From positions 13,040,784 to 13,104,783 of the forward strand of contig OY829650.1 in NCBI GenBank assembly GCA_963691815.1: a DNA stretch of 64,000 nt, in the 5' to 3' direction. Below, one piece after another: positions 1 to 28,080 of this stretch. The position numbers and the translations under genes are program-made. Positions within the stretch are counted from its first letter, which is position 1, and every line of letters starts with the position of its first letter. Under the pieces are notes generated by a model. It ran no database searches and was not told the origin of the DNA. It worked only from the letters and a program-made list of their open reading frames with translations. The DNA comes from Echiichthys vipera. Lineage: Eukaryota > Chordata > Actinopteri > Perciformes > Trachinidae.

Positions 1-635
1 ATTGATTGTTTACTTATGGATATGTCTTCACTGCCTCACTCGTCAGTCTCTGTGATTTTGTCTTTGTCTTTTCTCCTTTACTTTATTTCTCACTCTTCCA
101 CCCCCTGCATCTCATAATGTCAATAACACTGTGTTAAACACAGACTAGAAGCAAATACTCTATCCAAATTCCTACTCATTCTTCCCTCAGGGGTGCTACT
201 GAATGACCCATTGTGAGGACATGCAGTGCGATGATAGCACTTTGTTGCTCTGCATGGGAGAGCATCCTCTGCGGGACACAAGACCAAAAAATGTTCAGTA
301 GTTTGAACAGCAGTGCAGATCTCTAAAAGTTACGCCAGTGTGAAATAAGCTTAAGCCACAGACACAACACAACACAATTGCAATTTTCTGTGTGAAAGAC
401 AGTAACATTCAACCCCTTCTGTTTCTCCCTGCCGGCTTTGATACCTGATATAATCTCAGGTGTCAGATAACCCAGTGGTTTTTTTCAACCTTCTTGGCTT
501 ATGAGCCCTTAATATGAAGTAATGTCTTCTTGTGACACATTATGGTGGGTCATTGTCTCATGTCTCCACTGGTTATCACCACTTCAACCTAATTTGTAAT
601 GGCCCAAATAGGTGAAATGAGCCAGGATTGGGTTG

Positions 636-812
636 GCCGGTGGCTGAGTGGTTAGAAAAATCGCCCCATGTAAAGAGGCTGAAGGTCCTTGAGGCAGCGG
701 CCGCAGGTTCGACTCTGACCTGCCGCCCTTACTGATGGTCTCCCCCTCTCTCTCCCACCCTATTTCCTGTTTGTTCTATATAATAAAGGCTTGAAAAGCT
801 GCCAAAAAATTG
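636..812 (+). mobile_element. tRNA-derived SINE
   Basis: The 5' head resembles a tRNA gene: A-box-like tggctgagtgg (641-651) and B-box ggttcgactct (706-716). A pyrimidine-rich body follows (ccccctctctctcccaccc) and a tail containing aataaaggcttgaaaagct. This head/body/tail layout matches a SINE family I recognise from many percomorph introns, though I cannot name it with certainty. Likely inactive. Confidence 0.75.
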
Positions 813-867
813 ATAGTAATAAAAAAAGTGTACTGTATATTTACACCTAGGTGAAAGTAGTCTTTGC

Positions 868-1067
868 NNNNNNNNNNNNNNNNNNNNNNNNNNNNNNNNN
901 NNNNNNNNNNNNNNNNNNNNNNNNNNNNNNNNNNNNNNNNNNNNNNNNNNNNNNNNNNNNNNNNNNNNNNNNNNNNNNNNNNNNNNNNNNNNNNNNNNNN
1001 NNNNNNNNNNNNNNNNNNNNNNNNNNNNNNNNNNNNNNNNNNNNNNNNNNNNNNNNNNNNNNNNNNN
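868..1067. other. assembly gap, 200 N
   Basis: Exactly 200 undetermined bases within the grm5 intron upstream of the exon at 1450. The round length suggests a placeholder gap, so the real size is unknown. Any open reading frame crossing it is meaningless. Confidence 0.99.
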
Positions 1068-1449
1068 ACGGACTCTGAAAACAGTAATTGGGACCAGATA
1101 AGGAGTGAGAGTACAATTTGAGGCTTATTTGAGCAGTCCAAACTATCATTGAGTCAGTCCCATTATTTCAACCTTCAATTATGATAGTAGTGCCAAAAAT
1201 CAAAAAACACAATTTGCCCCACATAGTTCATCCCAAGTCTTCTCCCAAATAATTGACGTCTGAAAAGCAGGAAATGTCCAATTAGGTTCTCCTAATGGCA
1301 TTTGAGAATGATCAATTGATTCCTCCACATTTTCAGAGGAAACAATGCAAATTTTGTATTGATTGTGAAAACAGCGGAGCCGGTATTATCATTCTCGCTG
1401 ATTAATAGATAAAACTTTTCTATTTGCCTTTCCTTGTTTTTCTTTGCAG

Positions 1450-15928
<14,479 letters not shown>

Positions 15929-16543
15929 GCCAGAGTTGACAAGTTAAGAATAAATGCAGAAGTGAAAACAAGCGCTCAAAAACAACAGGGTCAATATGAG
16001 TGAAGAGCATGGGAGTATGGAAAGACTGAAATCCATTTATCCCTATGTAGAGTGAAAACCTGAAGTAAAGGAGTCGTGGAGGGCCGGTTGTTGAAGACAC
16101 CAAGCTGCGACAGTCTGCTGTGTTTGTGTTTACATGTTTGCAGTGAGGTGCAAGTATGAGAAGCTTGCCCGCGTTGTATTTTCCTAGCACAGTTTAAGTG
16201 GGGAGTGAAGATCTGCAAAAAGGGCCACTATGACTTTGCAGTGTTTGGGTGATTGTAAAGTCGTAAATCATTCTCGAAGGTTTAGAGCGACGTGTCATTT
16301 GGGTAGTGGCCTTAAGGTAACATGGCTATCAACTAATTAGAGATTGTGTTTGTGTGTATGTGCGTGCGTGTGTGTGTGTGCATGCGTGCGTGTGTGCGTG
16401 CATGAGTATGTCTTTACTGTGTCTTAGTTAATGTGATGTAAAGGCAACATGACAGCGAAAAGTATTGATGACGCAAGAGTCCTAAAGCCTGTATGGACTT
16501 GGGGATATAATGGGCACATATATATTTGATACACACAAAAACA

Positions 16544-16616
<73 letters not shown>

Positions 16617-16617
16617 A

Positions 16618-16692
<75 letters not shown>

Positions 16693-18889
16693 AAGGTATG
16701 AGCACACACAAACAAATATAGTTAATGGAAAAAAACACTGTAAATATATGAGAGGTTATGGTTTTTTCTTTTGTGATACAATCCAACATGCTTCTGACAA
16801 AAGTGCATTGTGTTAACATACCAGGCTGTGTGTTACTCTAAAGGAATTTCTCACAAAAGAAATTTCATTATTCCAATATTCATTTAGCTCTCCAAGCTGT
16901 TCCCTCTGGATTCCTTTCTCTTCCTCTGTCCGTCTTTCTCTCACTACATTTTTTTCTTTCTTTTCCAGTATTCCAGTGTTTTCTACTCTACCAGTTTGTT
17001 TTCTTCAGAAGTTTGAATGTATATTTTCTACATGATTCCTGAAGCAGTTGGGACCAAACCTTTTGTACCTCTCTGTCTGTGACTCGAGAAAGAGGGAGAG
17101 GAGGGACTGACAAGACCAGGCCTTTGTTTTACCATAAACATCTTAGTTCAGGTGGATTATTGGCAAAAATCCTACCTCAAAGTGTATTGTTAGTGTGTGA
17201 CATTTGATAAAACATAATCAGCTGGATACCACTCATGACATTTTCTCTATACAATGTGCCAGCAGGACAAAGGTGTCACTCTGTTTCATCAAATACTTTG
17301 AATGGAAGTAATTGGAATCATCTCTTCTACCAGGGTCATCTGTTGCACAGATGAAAAGACCTTTTTGAACTTCTCCACCTTTTTCAGACAAAGAGGGCTG
17401 AACGACAAAAGAGGTTTATATTGAATGGACAGACATATGAGCGTCTACCTCAAAGCAACAAAACAAATCAGTGAGTTGCCAAAATGTCAAGCTGTTGCTT
17501 TGAAGTAAGGCCTCATGAGATTAATTCTCAATGTCATACTTCCTGGATTGGTAAAAGAGTGATCACAACCCAAGTGGTAATCCCATTTTCTCTAAAAAAG
17601 ATATTTAGCAATAGAAGTATATCATTGCGATACCAATATGAGATGTTTATACATCTTAATATTCCAATAAGAAATGTTTGTGTAGGTGGGTATGAAACAT
17701 TCAAAAAACTGCAAAACCTAAAATATAATTGTAGAAATTGACTATTCAAGATATGGTTTAAAACCTTAGCCTTTAAATGGAATATACTGTACTTAAATGT
17801 GCCAAGACTTAACCAGAATTTGTGAGTCGCACTGGGATATAAAATGTGCCGATGAATGCATTCACTAAGATGCTTTTGAGAAATGGGGCCCTGGCTTTGT
17901 GACAGCTCCCTCCACAGAGGAAACCCCTCAAAGTAAAGGAAAAAAAACAGAGTCAGAAGGTTGTGATACACAACACAAACATTTTTAGACATTTTATATG
18001 AAGAATGTTATCTGCAGCAAAGACATGGCTTAGTATATCTGACTTAAAGATAATTGGACTGTTGGGATCGCAACAAAAAAAACAGAACTTCAAAGTGTTG
18101 CCTGTGTATTATTGTTCATCATGATCGCCATGTTTTCTGCAGCATGTGCATTCGACTGATGCCGATGCAGTCAGTGGTGGGATTTCTCCTTGAGTGTAGT
18201 ATTTCTGCTCTACAGTAGCCAGCAAGAACAAACTCAGACAAAGGGATTCTGTAAATAATAAGGGCATGCAAAGACAGTTCTGTTTTGTTTCAGATGAAAG
18301 TAAATTTATTACATATCAACAAACGTGAGAAAAAATGAAAAAAAGATGTTTTTGAACTATGTTATTACATCATACAGTACCAATATGTGTTACGACTACA
18401 GAAACTGTGTTACTACTCTGAATGTGAGTGACCATTCCTATTCAAATGTCTTGTAATTCAACAATATAATAATAATTAATATTAATATGATTATTGTGCC
18501 AAATGGGTTAGGGAGGGTCTAGCTTGCTAGCTCGTGGGTAATTTAGTGATTTCATAAAAAATGTAAATGTAAAAGTGTTTCTATTGTTTTGGATATTTTA
18601 TATATAATTAGTCCACATTTTCCAGTGTAAAAGCAATATTATCCATATGTATACAAGGTGCACATCTGAAGGGTTTCTTAAATCATAAACAATGTTTTAG
18701 ATTGTTGTTCTTTTTCATCCTCCTGTAATCTCTGGCAGGTAGATCTGTTGTAATGAGAGCAAAAAATTTAGTCACGAAAGGTGCGATTCCCTATTTTGGC
18801 AGTTTATCTTGGCACCTTTGGCTTGTAGTTTTTGCTGATCTAAACATTTGTAGTCTGACATAGCTGTGTGAGATGATTAAGGAGATGAT

Positions 18890-18890
<1 letters not shown>
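15929..18890 (+). other. grm5 3'UTR and downstream DNA, end undetermined
   Basis: No coding sequence recognised. The only AATAAA soon after the stop (15949-15954) lies just 20 bases past it, too close to be a convincing sole polyadenylation signal. I could not place the transcript end. Confidence 0.5.
16343..16690. repeat. (TG)n / (CA)n microsatellites downstream of the grm5 stop
   Basis: A degenerate TG/TGCG tract (16343-16405) and a long (CA)n (16549-16690, interrupted near 16615-16627) lie 0.4-0.8 kb after the grm5 stop codon, probably in the 3'UTR. Confidence 0.93.
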
Positions 18891-18893
<3 letters not shown>

Positions 18894-18960
<67 letters not shown>

Positions 18961-18973
18961 TGTGTGTGTGTGT
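18894..18973. repeat. (TG)n microsatellite
   Basis: TG tract with GCGCGCG interruptions, about 80 bp, in the grm5-ctsc intergenic region. Confidence 0.95.
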
Positions 18974-21900
18974 TTTTGCTGTTTATTAAGAAGAGCGCAA
19001 GTTATTTAAGATGCAAACCTGTTCTGGTGTCCTCAAAGTAGCTTCATCTTGGGTTCCAAATGGAAGAAAAACACTGAGTATGTATAAACAATCAGCATCT
19101 GAGCCAGAAAAAAAGCAGAGAACTGTTGGTCATAATGGTTGACATGATCGTTTCCTGTCTCAAAGTGCTGTCTGCATCATAGCCTGTAACATCTAGTCAT
19201 ATCATGTTAATAATCGAGGCCCTAACCTGTTGTCAGAAAATGAACCAGTGCTATTGCTGAGATGTTATCGGGGAGCCGTTGTTTGAGTGCTACTGTCACT
19301 GACGGTGTTTTCGAACATGCTGAGAGAGTAACAGGGAGCTTGCTTCAGCACTTCAGCTGCATGTTATCAGCCCCCCTGGGTGAGGCCAGACAGTATTTTG
19401 CAACCTTTGCAGAAAAAGGCAGGAACGGTGCTTACATCTACTGCTGTCTTATTCTCATTAAGGGCTCAGTTACGGGACATTTTCTTATATTCAGATCTGG
19501 TTGTCAGAGTACAGCATGTGTGTAAATAATGCAGTGTTATATTGACTTGTAAGCTCAATATAAACTCACAGAACCGAAAGGAGATACAAATTAATCTGTC
19601 ATCTGTTTTAGTATTTTGACAAAATAAGATCCCGGGCCCTCTTCCATTTGAATTCAATCTCACATTTTCCATGACAAATGCTAACTAATCGTTCTTGTAT
19701 TGAAATGAAAGAAAGTCGAACTTCAGTATTAATGCAGACAGGACATTTTTCTTTTTTGATAATGCTTTCTAATGCCATTGCTTCACATTTTGCCTCAAGG
19801 TTCACAAAAAGCTGCCACTCATATTAATCTGGGGTGATCTCAGTTATAGATATTCCCCTCATATTTGAGCCAAAACCTGATGATGATGAGTAAAATCTTA
19901 GTGCTCGCCAGGAAAATGATCTGCTGATGATTTCTCCTCAAAATGCTGTCATTTTTGTAAATGCACTCTAAAGAATTGGATTGATAATCCCTGCGCTCAA
20001 AAATACTTTTAATCCAGACGTGCTCATCTGCTGATCGGAGGAAAAAAGACACAAGGTCATTTATTTTATACTTTGTGACTGAAAATATAAATCCTGGTTG
20101 AGAGGCTGATATACATGAGGATGTTTTTTTTAAGTATGTTTCCCTCCTGCTTTGTAAGCAAGCCTTTTTTTGGTTTCGGGGTGCAATATAATTCAATTTT
20201 CAGAGATCAGCATCTGTTGGCGTTTTCTTGATGTACTGATGATGGAGACTGGTGAGGCTTTATAAATCTGACTGGCAGGGCTGCTTCTCCCACTGCCCTG
20301 CCTTACTATTGTTTGCTTTTATTTGATACAGAAAACAGAAGTATGTTTACTGTGTAAACACCACACACACATATGGTTGAATACGCTGTCAGGGCAGGCT
20401 GGGAGAAGTTTGTTTTATCAGCGCACTGTCAGAGGCTCTCATGTAATTATTATAAATAATGTGTCGTGATGAACACCTTTGACAGTGTAATTTGATAGAC
20501 ATCACAAATTGTTTCCATACCTTTTAACAGTGTTAATAAAATTAGTAAATCACAAGACGCTCATGGGAAGTAAGAACAAAACACTTGGGGAGGTGTTGAG
20601 CACAGCTGGGTATTGAAATTTGCTTTCCTCTGTTTGCCAAGCAGCAAATCCCTTCACATTTATGTTAATTCTGTTTTCATTGTTTTTGTCTTTTTTTCGC
20701 ACACTAATCTAAAGAAATCAAAAGAAGCTGCTGATGTTACTTTATCAGAGTAAAGAGCATGTGTGTTTTAATATGCGGCTGTTTCCTGAGCAAATAGAGT
20801 AAAATGATTTTAAGTAGTCAGCGTTGGATATACTGTAGTGCCGAGGAGATTGGGTTGCGTAATAAGAAATTAAATTCTTTATTATATTGATTAGAAGTAA
20901 GAGAGGAGTTTATATTAACTTATGACCGTCCGTATGTGTCTTAAGGGCATTATTGTTTTGCGTAAAGAGCAGGCAAGTTGCAGAATTTACAGTACTATGT
21001 ATTTAATTGATGGTTTGTGAAATATTTTATTTTAAACTCTATTCGAGAATTCAACCAAACTGCGCTGTGATAATACACCACATAAAACAGAGGTATCCTG
21101 GCAGGGCATGATGGGGGATCAAAGAAACACTGATGTGGGTGATTTTCGGACTCGGAGAAGATTGTTTTATGCTGTGGGCTTTTTATAGTCGTCATCTGGT
21201 TTGGTTTACTGCTGTGGACACTAACAAAAAGAATCCCAATTAACACACCCTGCTTTAAATTCTGATGAGATCCTGTGTTAGAGGTATCAAAAAAGAAATA
21301 AAAGTTAGCCCGGGAGCGATGATTACTGCTCAGTTGAGCTAATCAAGGTTATCATGTTTAATTACTGACTTCAGATGTTGCGAGATATAACTAGCTTGGA
21401 AGCAAACATGTTTTGGGTTTTTCAGGAACACTGAGGTGGATGAACTGAGCAGAAAAAAAAGTTCACTTATTCTCGACAAAGGCAGCTCATCTGCATATAA
21501 ATGAAGGCACTGTGTTCTGTTACAATCTCTTTACAACCCAGGTTTATCAAAACCGTAATTCAGCCAAACTCATCGGAGCGGCTAGTTTGGGCTTTGTTTT
21601 GATAAAAATAAAATGATGATGTATTTACAGGTTACTGTAAACACAATTTAAAGGGAGGTAGAATTAGTTTTATTCTCTATGAGTAAGTAGAATGTAATAT
21701 ATATATTTTATATTGATTTAGAAGTATTTATTCACCACAGGCAGAAAGTGACTGTCGCCGAATGAAGAGAGTTATTTATTTAACGTCAAACTTGAATTGC
21801 AGCGTATCCCCAGACTCCAGCGGTGTTTTATCACGCTGCTGTTAACATAAGCTCCTCCACTGAGTGCCAACTTTCTCTCATCTTTTTATTTCAAGTGCTA

Positions 21901-24900
21901 TTGCTTAGGTTAGCTTAGGGGTGGATAAACACTGCAGGTGTTTTATTAAACTGAAGTTAATTCTACATGAAAAAATAAAAAAATGTAAATTAAATATGTT
22001 CTTAAGCTGTTTAACAAAGCCAACATCTTGTAAACGCGACGGCTTAAAAGCAACATTCTCCAAAGCTTTGTCGTATTTATCCACCCTCAGGGACATTTGA
22101 TAGTTAGTGAATTACTTTTAATGAACATGACTTTTTTTTTTCAAAGCTGTGTTGTTTTGTTTTCCCCCTCTGGTGTTCAGAACTTTAGAATGTAATTTGA
22201 TGCTTTTTATTGGTGTGATAATGAAAGATGGTTTTATATTTGGATATTTGATTCTCTATTTAGTATTTTCACTCAGCTTTGTGATATGTGAGAATGTTCT
22301 GTACGACTCTAGCTGGGTGGAAAATGCAGTATGTTTCTAAGTGGCTTCTTAGTGGGGGTTCATGATGGGTATGTTTGAGGGGTTGTAGATGACTGCTTTG
22401 GGCAGATTCTATGTTTGATCACTGTTTTTTCCAACAAATTTGCTAATAAGCGTCCCAGAAAGGTGTGATAACTAATTGCTTTCAGACAGCACTGGGATCC
22501 AAATTGGATTCTACATTGTGTCACTGACACTGGGGCCTCGTTCACAGGCTTTTTGGAGGCTCCCAACAGACCTGGCAGCGGAAACAAAGCAACAGATTTC
22601 TTCTCATCTCCCAAATAATGAATCTTTCTTACTCTGAATTAGCCCTCAGTGATTTCTGTGAAGGCACCTTTCTGGGCTTCTCTGTGGCCATTGGGAACAG
22701 TAAAGAGAAAGGCGAGTGGGCCGTGTAATGGACCCTCCCTGGGCATTTAATATATCTTATACAGTGTTTTTGCTAATCAAAGGAAACAAGGAAGGAGTAG
22801 TAGGGAGCTTTTTAGAAGCACCTGGAGCAAGAGTTTACATATACATAATTGAAAAAAATCACATTAAACGTTGTATGATTCAAGTACTAGCAATTAAAAC
22901 TTCTTATTTATCTTATTGAAATTCCCAAACCATCAACCCTGGCACAACTGTGGGTACACCTGTCCATTAATATATTCATAAGTATTCAGTATATTAATAT
23001 CACAGTGCAAATGCATTAATGGGAGAAGGACCACAGGCCTCCAGAAGCCTGAGCAAAAGGAGAGTCAGTGAGCACTAGATGTTGGCTGAGCGTAAGGGAC
23101 CTCCGGCTTACTGCACATCCGCGTACCAAGAAGTAACTGTGATTTTGTAACTGTTGAACACATGAATTACATATTTTGTTGAGCAGTTCTCTCTGCAGAA
23201 ACACTGTGCTACCACAGCACTCTGGCATTAACAGGTAGATTTTTAAAAGTCGCCACAGTTTGACTCACTGCAGTCAAACGCCCACACACTGAGCACCAAG
23301 AAAGAGCGAGTAGTCTTCTTTAAATGGGCATTCATTAACTCACTGCTTTTAATGAGGACATATCGTTCTCTTCAAGTTTGTTTTTTCTTACTGGGATGTA
23401 ACGCAACAACTTTGGGACCCTCCAATCAGTGTGACTGTTGGATATGGTGTGGGGAAAAAACTAACAGAGGTTTTGCTTTTTTTATTCATTTTTTTTTTGC
23501 CGTTGATAAATCATTGTGTAAGTGTACTACAAAGTACCTTTGATTCACTATTGAAATCCTTATTAAAAAACTATGATTGACCTCCTTGTTTTTTCTCCAT
23601 CTTTTTAGTCAGTCTTCAGATAATAAGGATCACAGTCATGACAATTTTAATACAAATCGTGTGTACTAAGTTGCAACATACAGATGATGCATCAACCAAT
23701 CTTTGACTCTGCTCACCAAGCTTTTGGTCCTAGTTCTAGCTCCAGATCTATACACATCATTACTAAACCAGACTGCATATGAATATATGTACAAACAGGA
23801 TTGTTGAATATTTATTTAAAAAAAAAGAGGGTACTGCAACATAAATGCTGGAAATCAACATGATGATAGCTTTTTCAGTGTGAGATTAAGTAAACATATC
23901 TAGAATTATTGTTGCCTAAGATTTTTTTCTTCAAACTCCGTTCTAGCGCTTCCCCTCTAAGATTGCTTTAGTCAATTAGCCATTTTCTATGCTTTTTCCA
24001 TTATAAATTACCTTTTTTCCAAGAAACTTGTGAGCATTTCTATGGTAAACACAATATTTAAAGTTTGAATGATTGTCTCTTTGTGGAAAAACTCAGTTTG
24101 AGTAGAAAAGAATACAGTAATAAAAGCTTGTACAGAAAATGGATGGAGAATATTACTCTTTTTTATTAAGGATGCATAGATTTTGACCTTATTAAGCAGC
24201 CACATTAAATACATTTTTCTTTTGTCAGTGTCATTATAAAACGTTGTGTTCAATGAGTTCCTTGCAGTGAGGTTTCAGCAATGATATCAGATCAATACTC
24301 CATCAGCAGATATCTCACCGCAACAATGACACATGGATCCATACAGTAGTTCCCCGAAGCATTATTCAAGTACATATGAATAAATAGTTGTTACAGCAAT
24401 CTACGTGCAAAGTGATGCACATCGTAGGAACTGAAACATAGTGTAGGAGAACGAAAGGTTTCCATGCCTTACGTTTATGCTCTCCATTGGTTGTATTCAG
24501 TAGTTGGACAAACTCCCAGAGTTTTATCACCCACAGTAAATGAACTCAACAGTCTGTGGCTCTCTGGCCTACATGTTGAACCTAGTCAATGGAAGCTGCT
24601 AGACAGCAGCTTGAAAACTTTTGTGATATTTGCTTCCTCCACCTGGCGGCCAGTATGACAAAGTGACACAGCTCAAGCGCAATGAATCAGATATGAATCA
24701 GCTCCTGGCATACAGGTCAGGACAATAAAATGAATCTGCCTTCTTTCATTTTCTCTCCTCATGGTCTGGTGAAGTGTCACCATCTTTTCTTTTACTTTCT
24801 CCGCCTCTGAGTAAAAAAAATGTTCTCTCCAAAATTGAAATCTCCAAAAAGTTGCAAATAATCTGCTATTCAAGTGCATGGAGAGGATAAAAAAGACAAT

Positions 24901-26481
24901 GAGCCAACAAATAAGAATAAAAAAAGGAAAAAATAAAAGGCAAGCAGGTAGGAATTGGTTTCACTGCAATGGAGGTAATTTGGGCAGTGCTTCTACTGTG
25001 TTCACAAACATTCATCAGCTCTGCTCAGTCATTGATGTATTTAGTATCATGACTGCATCAATATTTATTTTGGTCTCCTGTGGGATGCCCACATGCGTGT
25101 GTGTTTCTCTCCAGCGGAATACATATTGATTTAATACTCAATGATAAGTTACCTCTGCATCTCCTCCATTTAACTGGGGAGGCAGAGGAGGTGAAAAAGG
25201 ACTGTGCATTCAGTATGTTGCACAGAGAGGTTCTGATGCCATTTGAATCCACTTGTACACTTAAATCATCCATCTGCCAACCAGTTGAATTATTTCCACT
25301 TCCCCTCTAACAGTCCCAATGTGCTGTTGCTGTTTAAATTATGCATTTGTATTGATATATGCATGTTTTCTTTAGTGATTTACCTAATGATCAGAGGCTG
25401 CTTTCAGTAACTGTAAACTTTTTCATGCACACAGTAGAGTCTGCAGCAAATGCCTTGGGACATTTAAGCAGCGAAACTGAAACTTGTAGTTATAAACTTG
25501 ACAGAGGAAACAGTACAAAACGTTTAGCTAAATAATCAATGTAGTTACTGTTCCTCGTTCTAAATGCGTAATTGCACACAGCAGGGCACCAGTGGCTAGC
25601 TCTGCTCTGCTCTCTGATAGGCCCACACTTATAAGATAATTTGTTCCTTTTTCCTTATTAATTATGTATTTCAACCATGCGGTATTAATCAGAGTTTCAT
25701 CACAGTTAATTTGTATTACTACCATGACCACCATGGATTAACCACGGGGCCATGGATATACAGTAGCTACAGTTTGTGAATCACTTACTTACTATGACTA
25801 ATCCACCCTATAAATAGCAGGAAAATGCTGCACCTTTGACTTTAGACCAGGTTTTTGTTGGTCAGTGGCGCAATCGCTTTATGCAGTTTAATAAAGCGTT
25901 TTGGCTGGATGCTCCGTGTGCGTATTATTTTCTTTCAAAACCCAGTTGGCGAACCCTTAAAAAGCCAATTACTATCATAATAGTACCCATACATAAATGC
26001 TTCAGCTGGCATGTTTGAAGTAAATAAAAACCTGATTGTGCCTGAAAATAAAAGGAACGTAAATGTTTTTCTGATGCCTTAAACTATAATCTGAGGATGT
26101 TAGATATCATGTTAAAACACCTTTGAGAGCCCCTAACCTCCCTTAATTTTCTCCTCTACACCCCCACCTCCCACACTCAGCTGTGAGCTGTGTCGTGTGT
26201 TTGGCACTACAAGAAAACCAGTGAGTGTACCTTTGACTTCCTTTGCAATATGAAATTTTGCGTGACATAAAAAAAAACCAATATATAAGCAGGTAGTACA
26301 GTGAGTAATGCTCATACTGTATCCATCAACATACTATAATCATTGTTATTTGTTCCCATGTAAATGGCATGTTGTGGGATCAGCGTAGCCAGGTGGGCCC
26401 TATATATAAAGTGTGTGTGGGCAAGGGGTGTCATGACAGCATGTGGTTATCAGCAAGAGTCAGACTGTGCATGCGCATATA
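18974..26481. other. repeat-poor intergenic stretch without recognised genes
   Basis: About 7.5 kb between grm5 and ctsc in which I see no exon with homology, no SINE/LINE and no long microsatellite. Reading frames are short and unconvincing. It could hold conserved non-coding elements, but that needs an alignment. Confidence 0.5.
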
Positions 26482-27212
26482 CTCCCGAGGTCAAAATAAG
26501 AGAACAAATTATAAATACTATATACAAATATTTGTATATTCAATACAAATATTTTGAAATACTGTTATTTTTTATTGTATATAATTTGATAGAATATCGG
26601 CTGTGACTCTACCACTGCTGTACTAGCATGTTTTTTTAAATAACCAAAGCACTTTAACAAAAACCTTTAATTTGTGAATAAACAGTGAGAGAACAGTAAA
26701 CATTGTGTCAGAAGGGAAGATTTAAACAATATTTTCATAGGGCTATAGGACTCAAAAATGAATAGGAAGTGAAGAGGCCCTTGCTTTTAATGACTTTCAT
26801 GCAGCTCTAAACCCCATAGAGAATCTCTGGAAAATCCTTGGTGACAAAGTAATGGCTAAGAAACCCACTACAGTTGCCGAACTGTGGCAGAGACTGTAAG
26901 ACGAATGGACCAAGATCAAACCAGAGCAGTGTGAGAAACTAGTGATGTCATGTGGGCGCAGATGTGCTGAAGTCATAAGCCCTAAGAAAACACTGTTTAA
27001 ATCTTCTCCTCTGACACAATGGTTACTGTTCTCTAATTTTGATCACTGTTTTTTTTTTCACAAAATAAAGTTTTGTGCCTTGGTTAACTAAAAAAATGCA
27101 GTAGTGGTATAGCCACAGCGGATATTCTATCAAATTCTGAACAATGAAACATAGCAGTATTTCAGAATAAATCAAGTATTTATCATTTGTTCTCTAATTT
27201 TGATCTCCAGTG
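26482..27212 (+). mobile_element. Tc1-like transposon, internally deleted, IR/DR-type ends
   Basis: Flanked by TA (26480-26481 and 27213-27214). The two ends are inverted repeats of about 240-260 bp (26482-26745 against 26980-27212), with shared blocks such as gtcaaaataagagaacaaa / atcaaaattagagaacaaa and tttgatagaatatc. In the right end the motif tgttctctaattttgatc occurs twice in direct orientation (about 27028 and 27188), the double transposase-site layout of IR/DR Tc1 elements. The interior codes only for a transposase C-terminus. At 731 bp it is about half an intact element, so it is non-autonomous. Confidence 0.85.
26801..26989 (+). pseudogene. Tc1-like transposase, C-terminal remnant
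   Basis: Frame from 26801 reads ALNPIENLWKILGDKVMAKK, then PTTVAELWQRL, a stop, then DEWTKIKPEQCEKLVMS and RRCAEVIS. The NPIENLW motif and RRC.EVI ending are typical of Tc1 transposases. The DNA-binding domain and the first two catalytic aspartates are absent, so it is dead. Confidence 0.85.
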
Positions 27213-27904
27213 TATATTTACTGCATGTATACACGTAGTATGCATGTGTGGGCGTTTACATATGTATGAGGACGGTGATACATTTCAGTCCGCAGCACAC
27301 GGCTCTGTTGTGTGTAGGTGTTTGCGTATGGCTGAGGTAACTGACCGTGAAGCCACTCCAGAGGACTTAATTTAAATGTGAAGGATGCAACATTAACACC
27401 AGAGGGCCATTCCCACTTTGTGATGGAGGGGCTCCACCCACACCTCCAACTTAATGAAATGCTGCTCTTGCATCCTTTTTCTAGCTAATCAATGTGGGTA
27501 CAAAGCACAAGAAACAGTAATTATGTTAGTACCTCTAAGAGATGTTCTCTCTCATCAAGTGGAAATAAAACCATGATTGATTAGTTAAAGTCTTAAGATA
27601 AGGAACATGAGGGGTCGAATGGCTCTTAAACAGTATGTTAATAGAATTATAGGCTGTTTAGTCACAGATGTTAAGGTATTTAACAGCTTTGAATATGACT
27701 CAACCAGTCGGAACTGAGGACTGTTTCATAAATTACTTTTATCATTACAGTCATATTAATTTCATTAACTTATTCAATGTTTAAATTAGCATAAATGTAA
27801 TCTTAAACTCTACAACATACAGGATTGATCGGGCCACAATGGTTGCTGCAGTTTTAAATAATGGATCTTTTTTAGTGTAGTAGGGAGTGAGTAACTGCAG
27901 AGAA

Positions 27905-28080
27905 TACAAATAAGGGTAGAACAGATAAGATAACATAAGAAAATCCTTCAGTAATCCCACAGCTGGGAAATTTACAGTGTTTCAACGGCAAAGCGGATGT
28001 TATTTACACATTTATCAGTAAAAATACAAGATATAATCAATATGTAAACAGTAAAGGCGCAGTTAAAGCAGAATATAATA
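27905..28080 (-). repeat. retroposon 3' tail fragment
   Basis: gataagataacataag...ccttcagtaatcccacagctgggaaatt is the reverse complement of the tail aatttcccagctgtgggattactgaagg. This is the same tail type as at 32213, 39850 and 63740. Upstream parts are too diverged to classify. Confidence 0.6.

Larger units (their letters stand above)
1..1449 (+). other. grm5 intron (3' part)
   Basis: I see no coding exon here on either strand. It holds the SINE at 636-812, the N gap and otherwise unremarkable AT-rich sequence up to the exon acceptor at 1449. Confidence 0.75.

Noticed and set aside
776..1149. Reading frames across the N gap
   Set aside because: They consist mostly of undetermined residues created by the 200 N.
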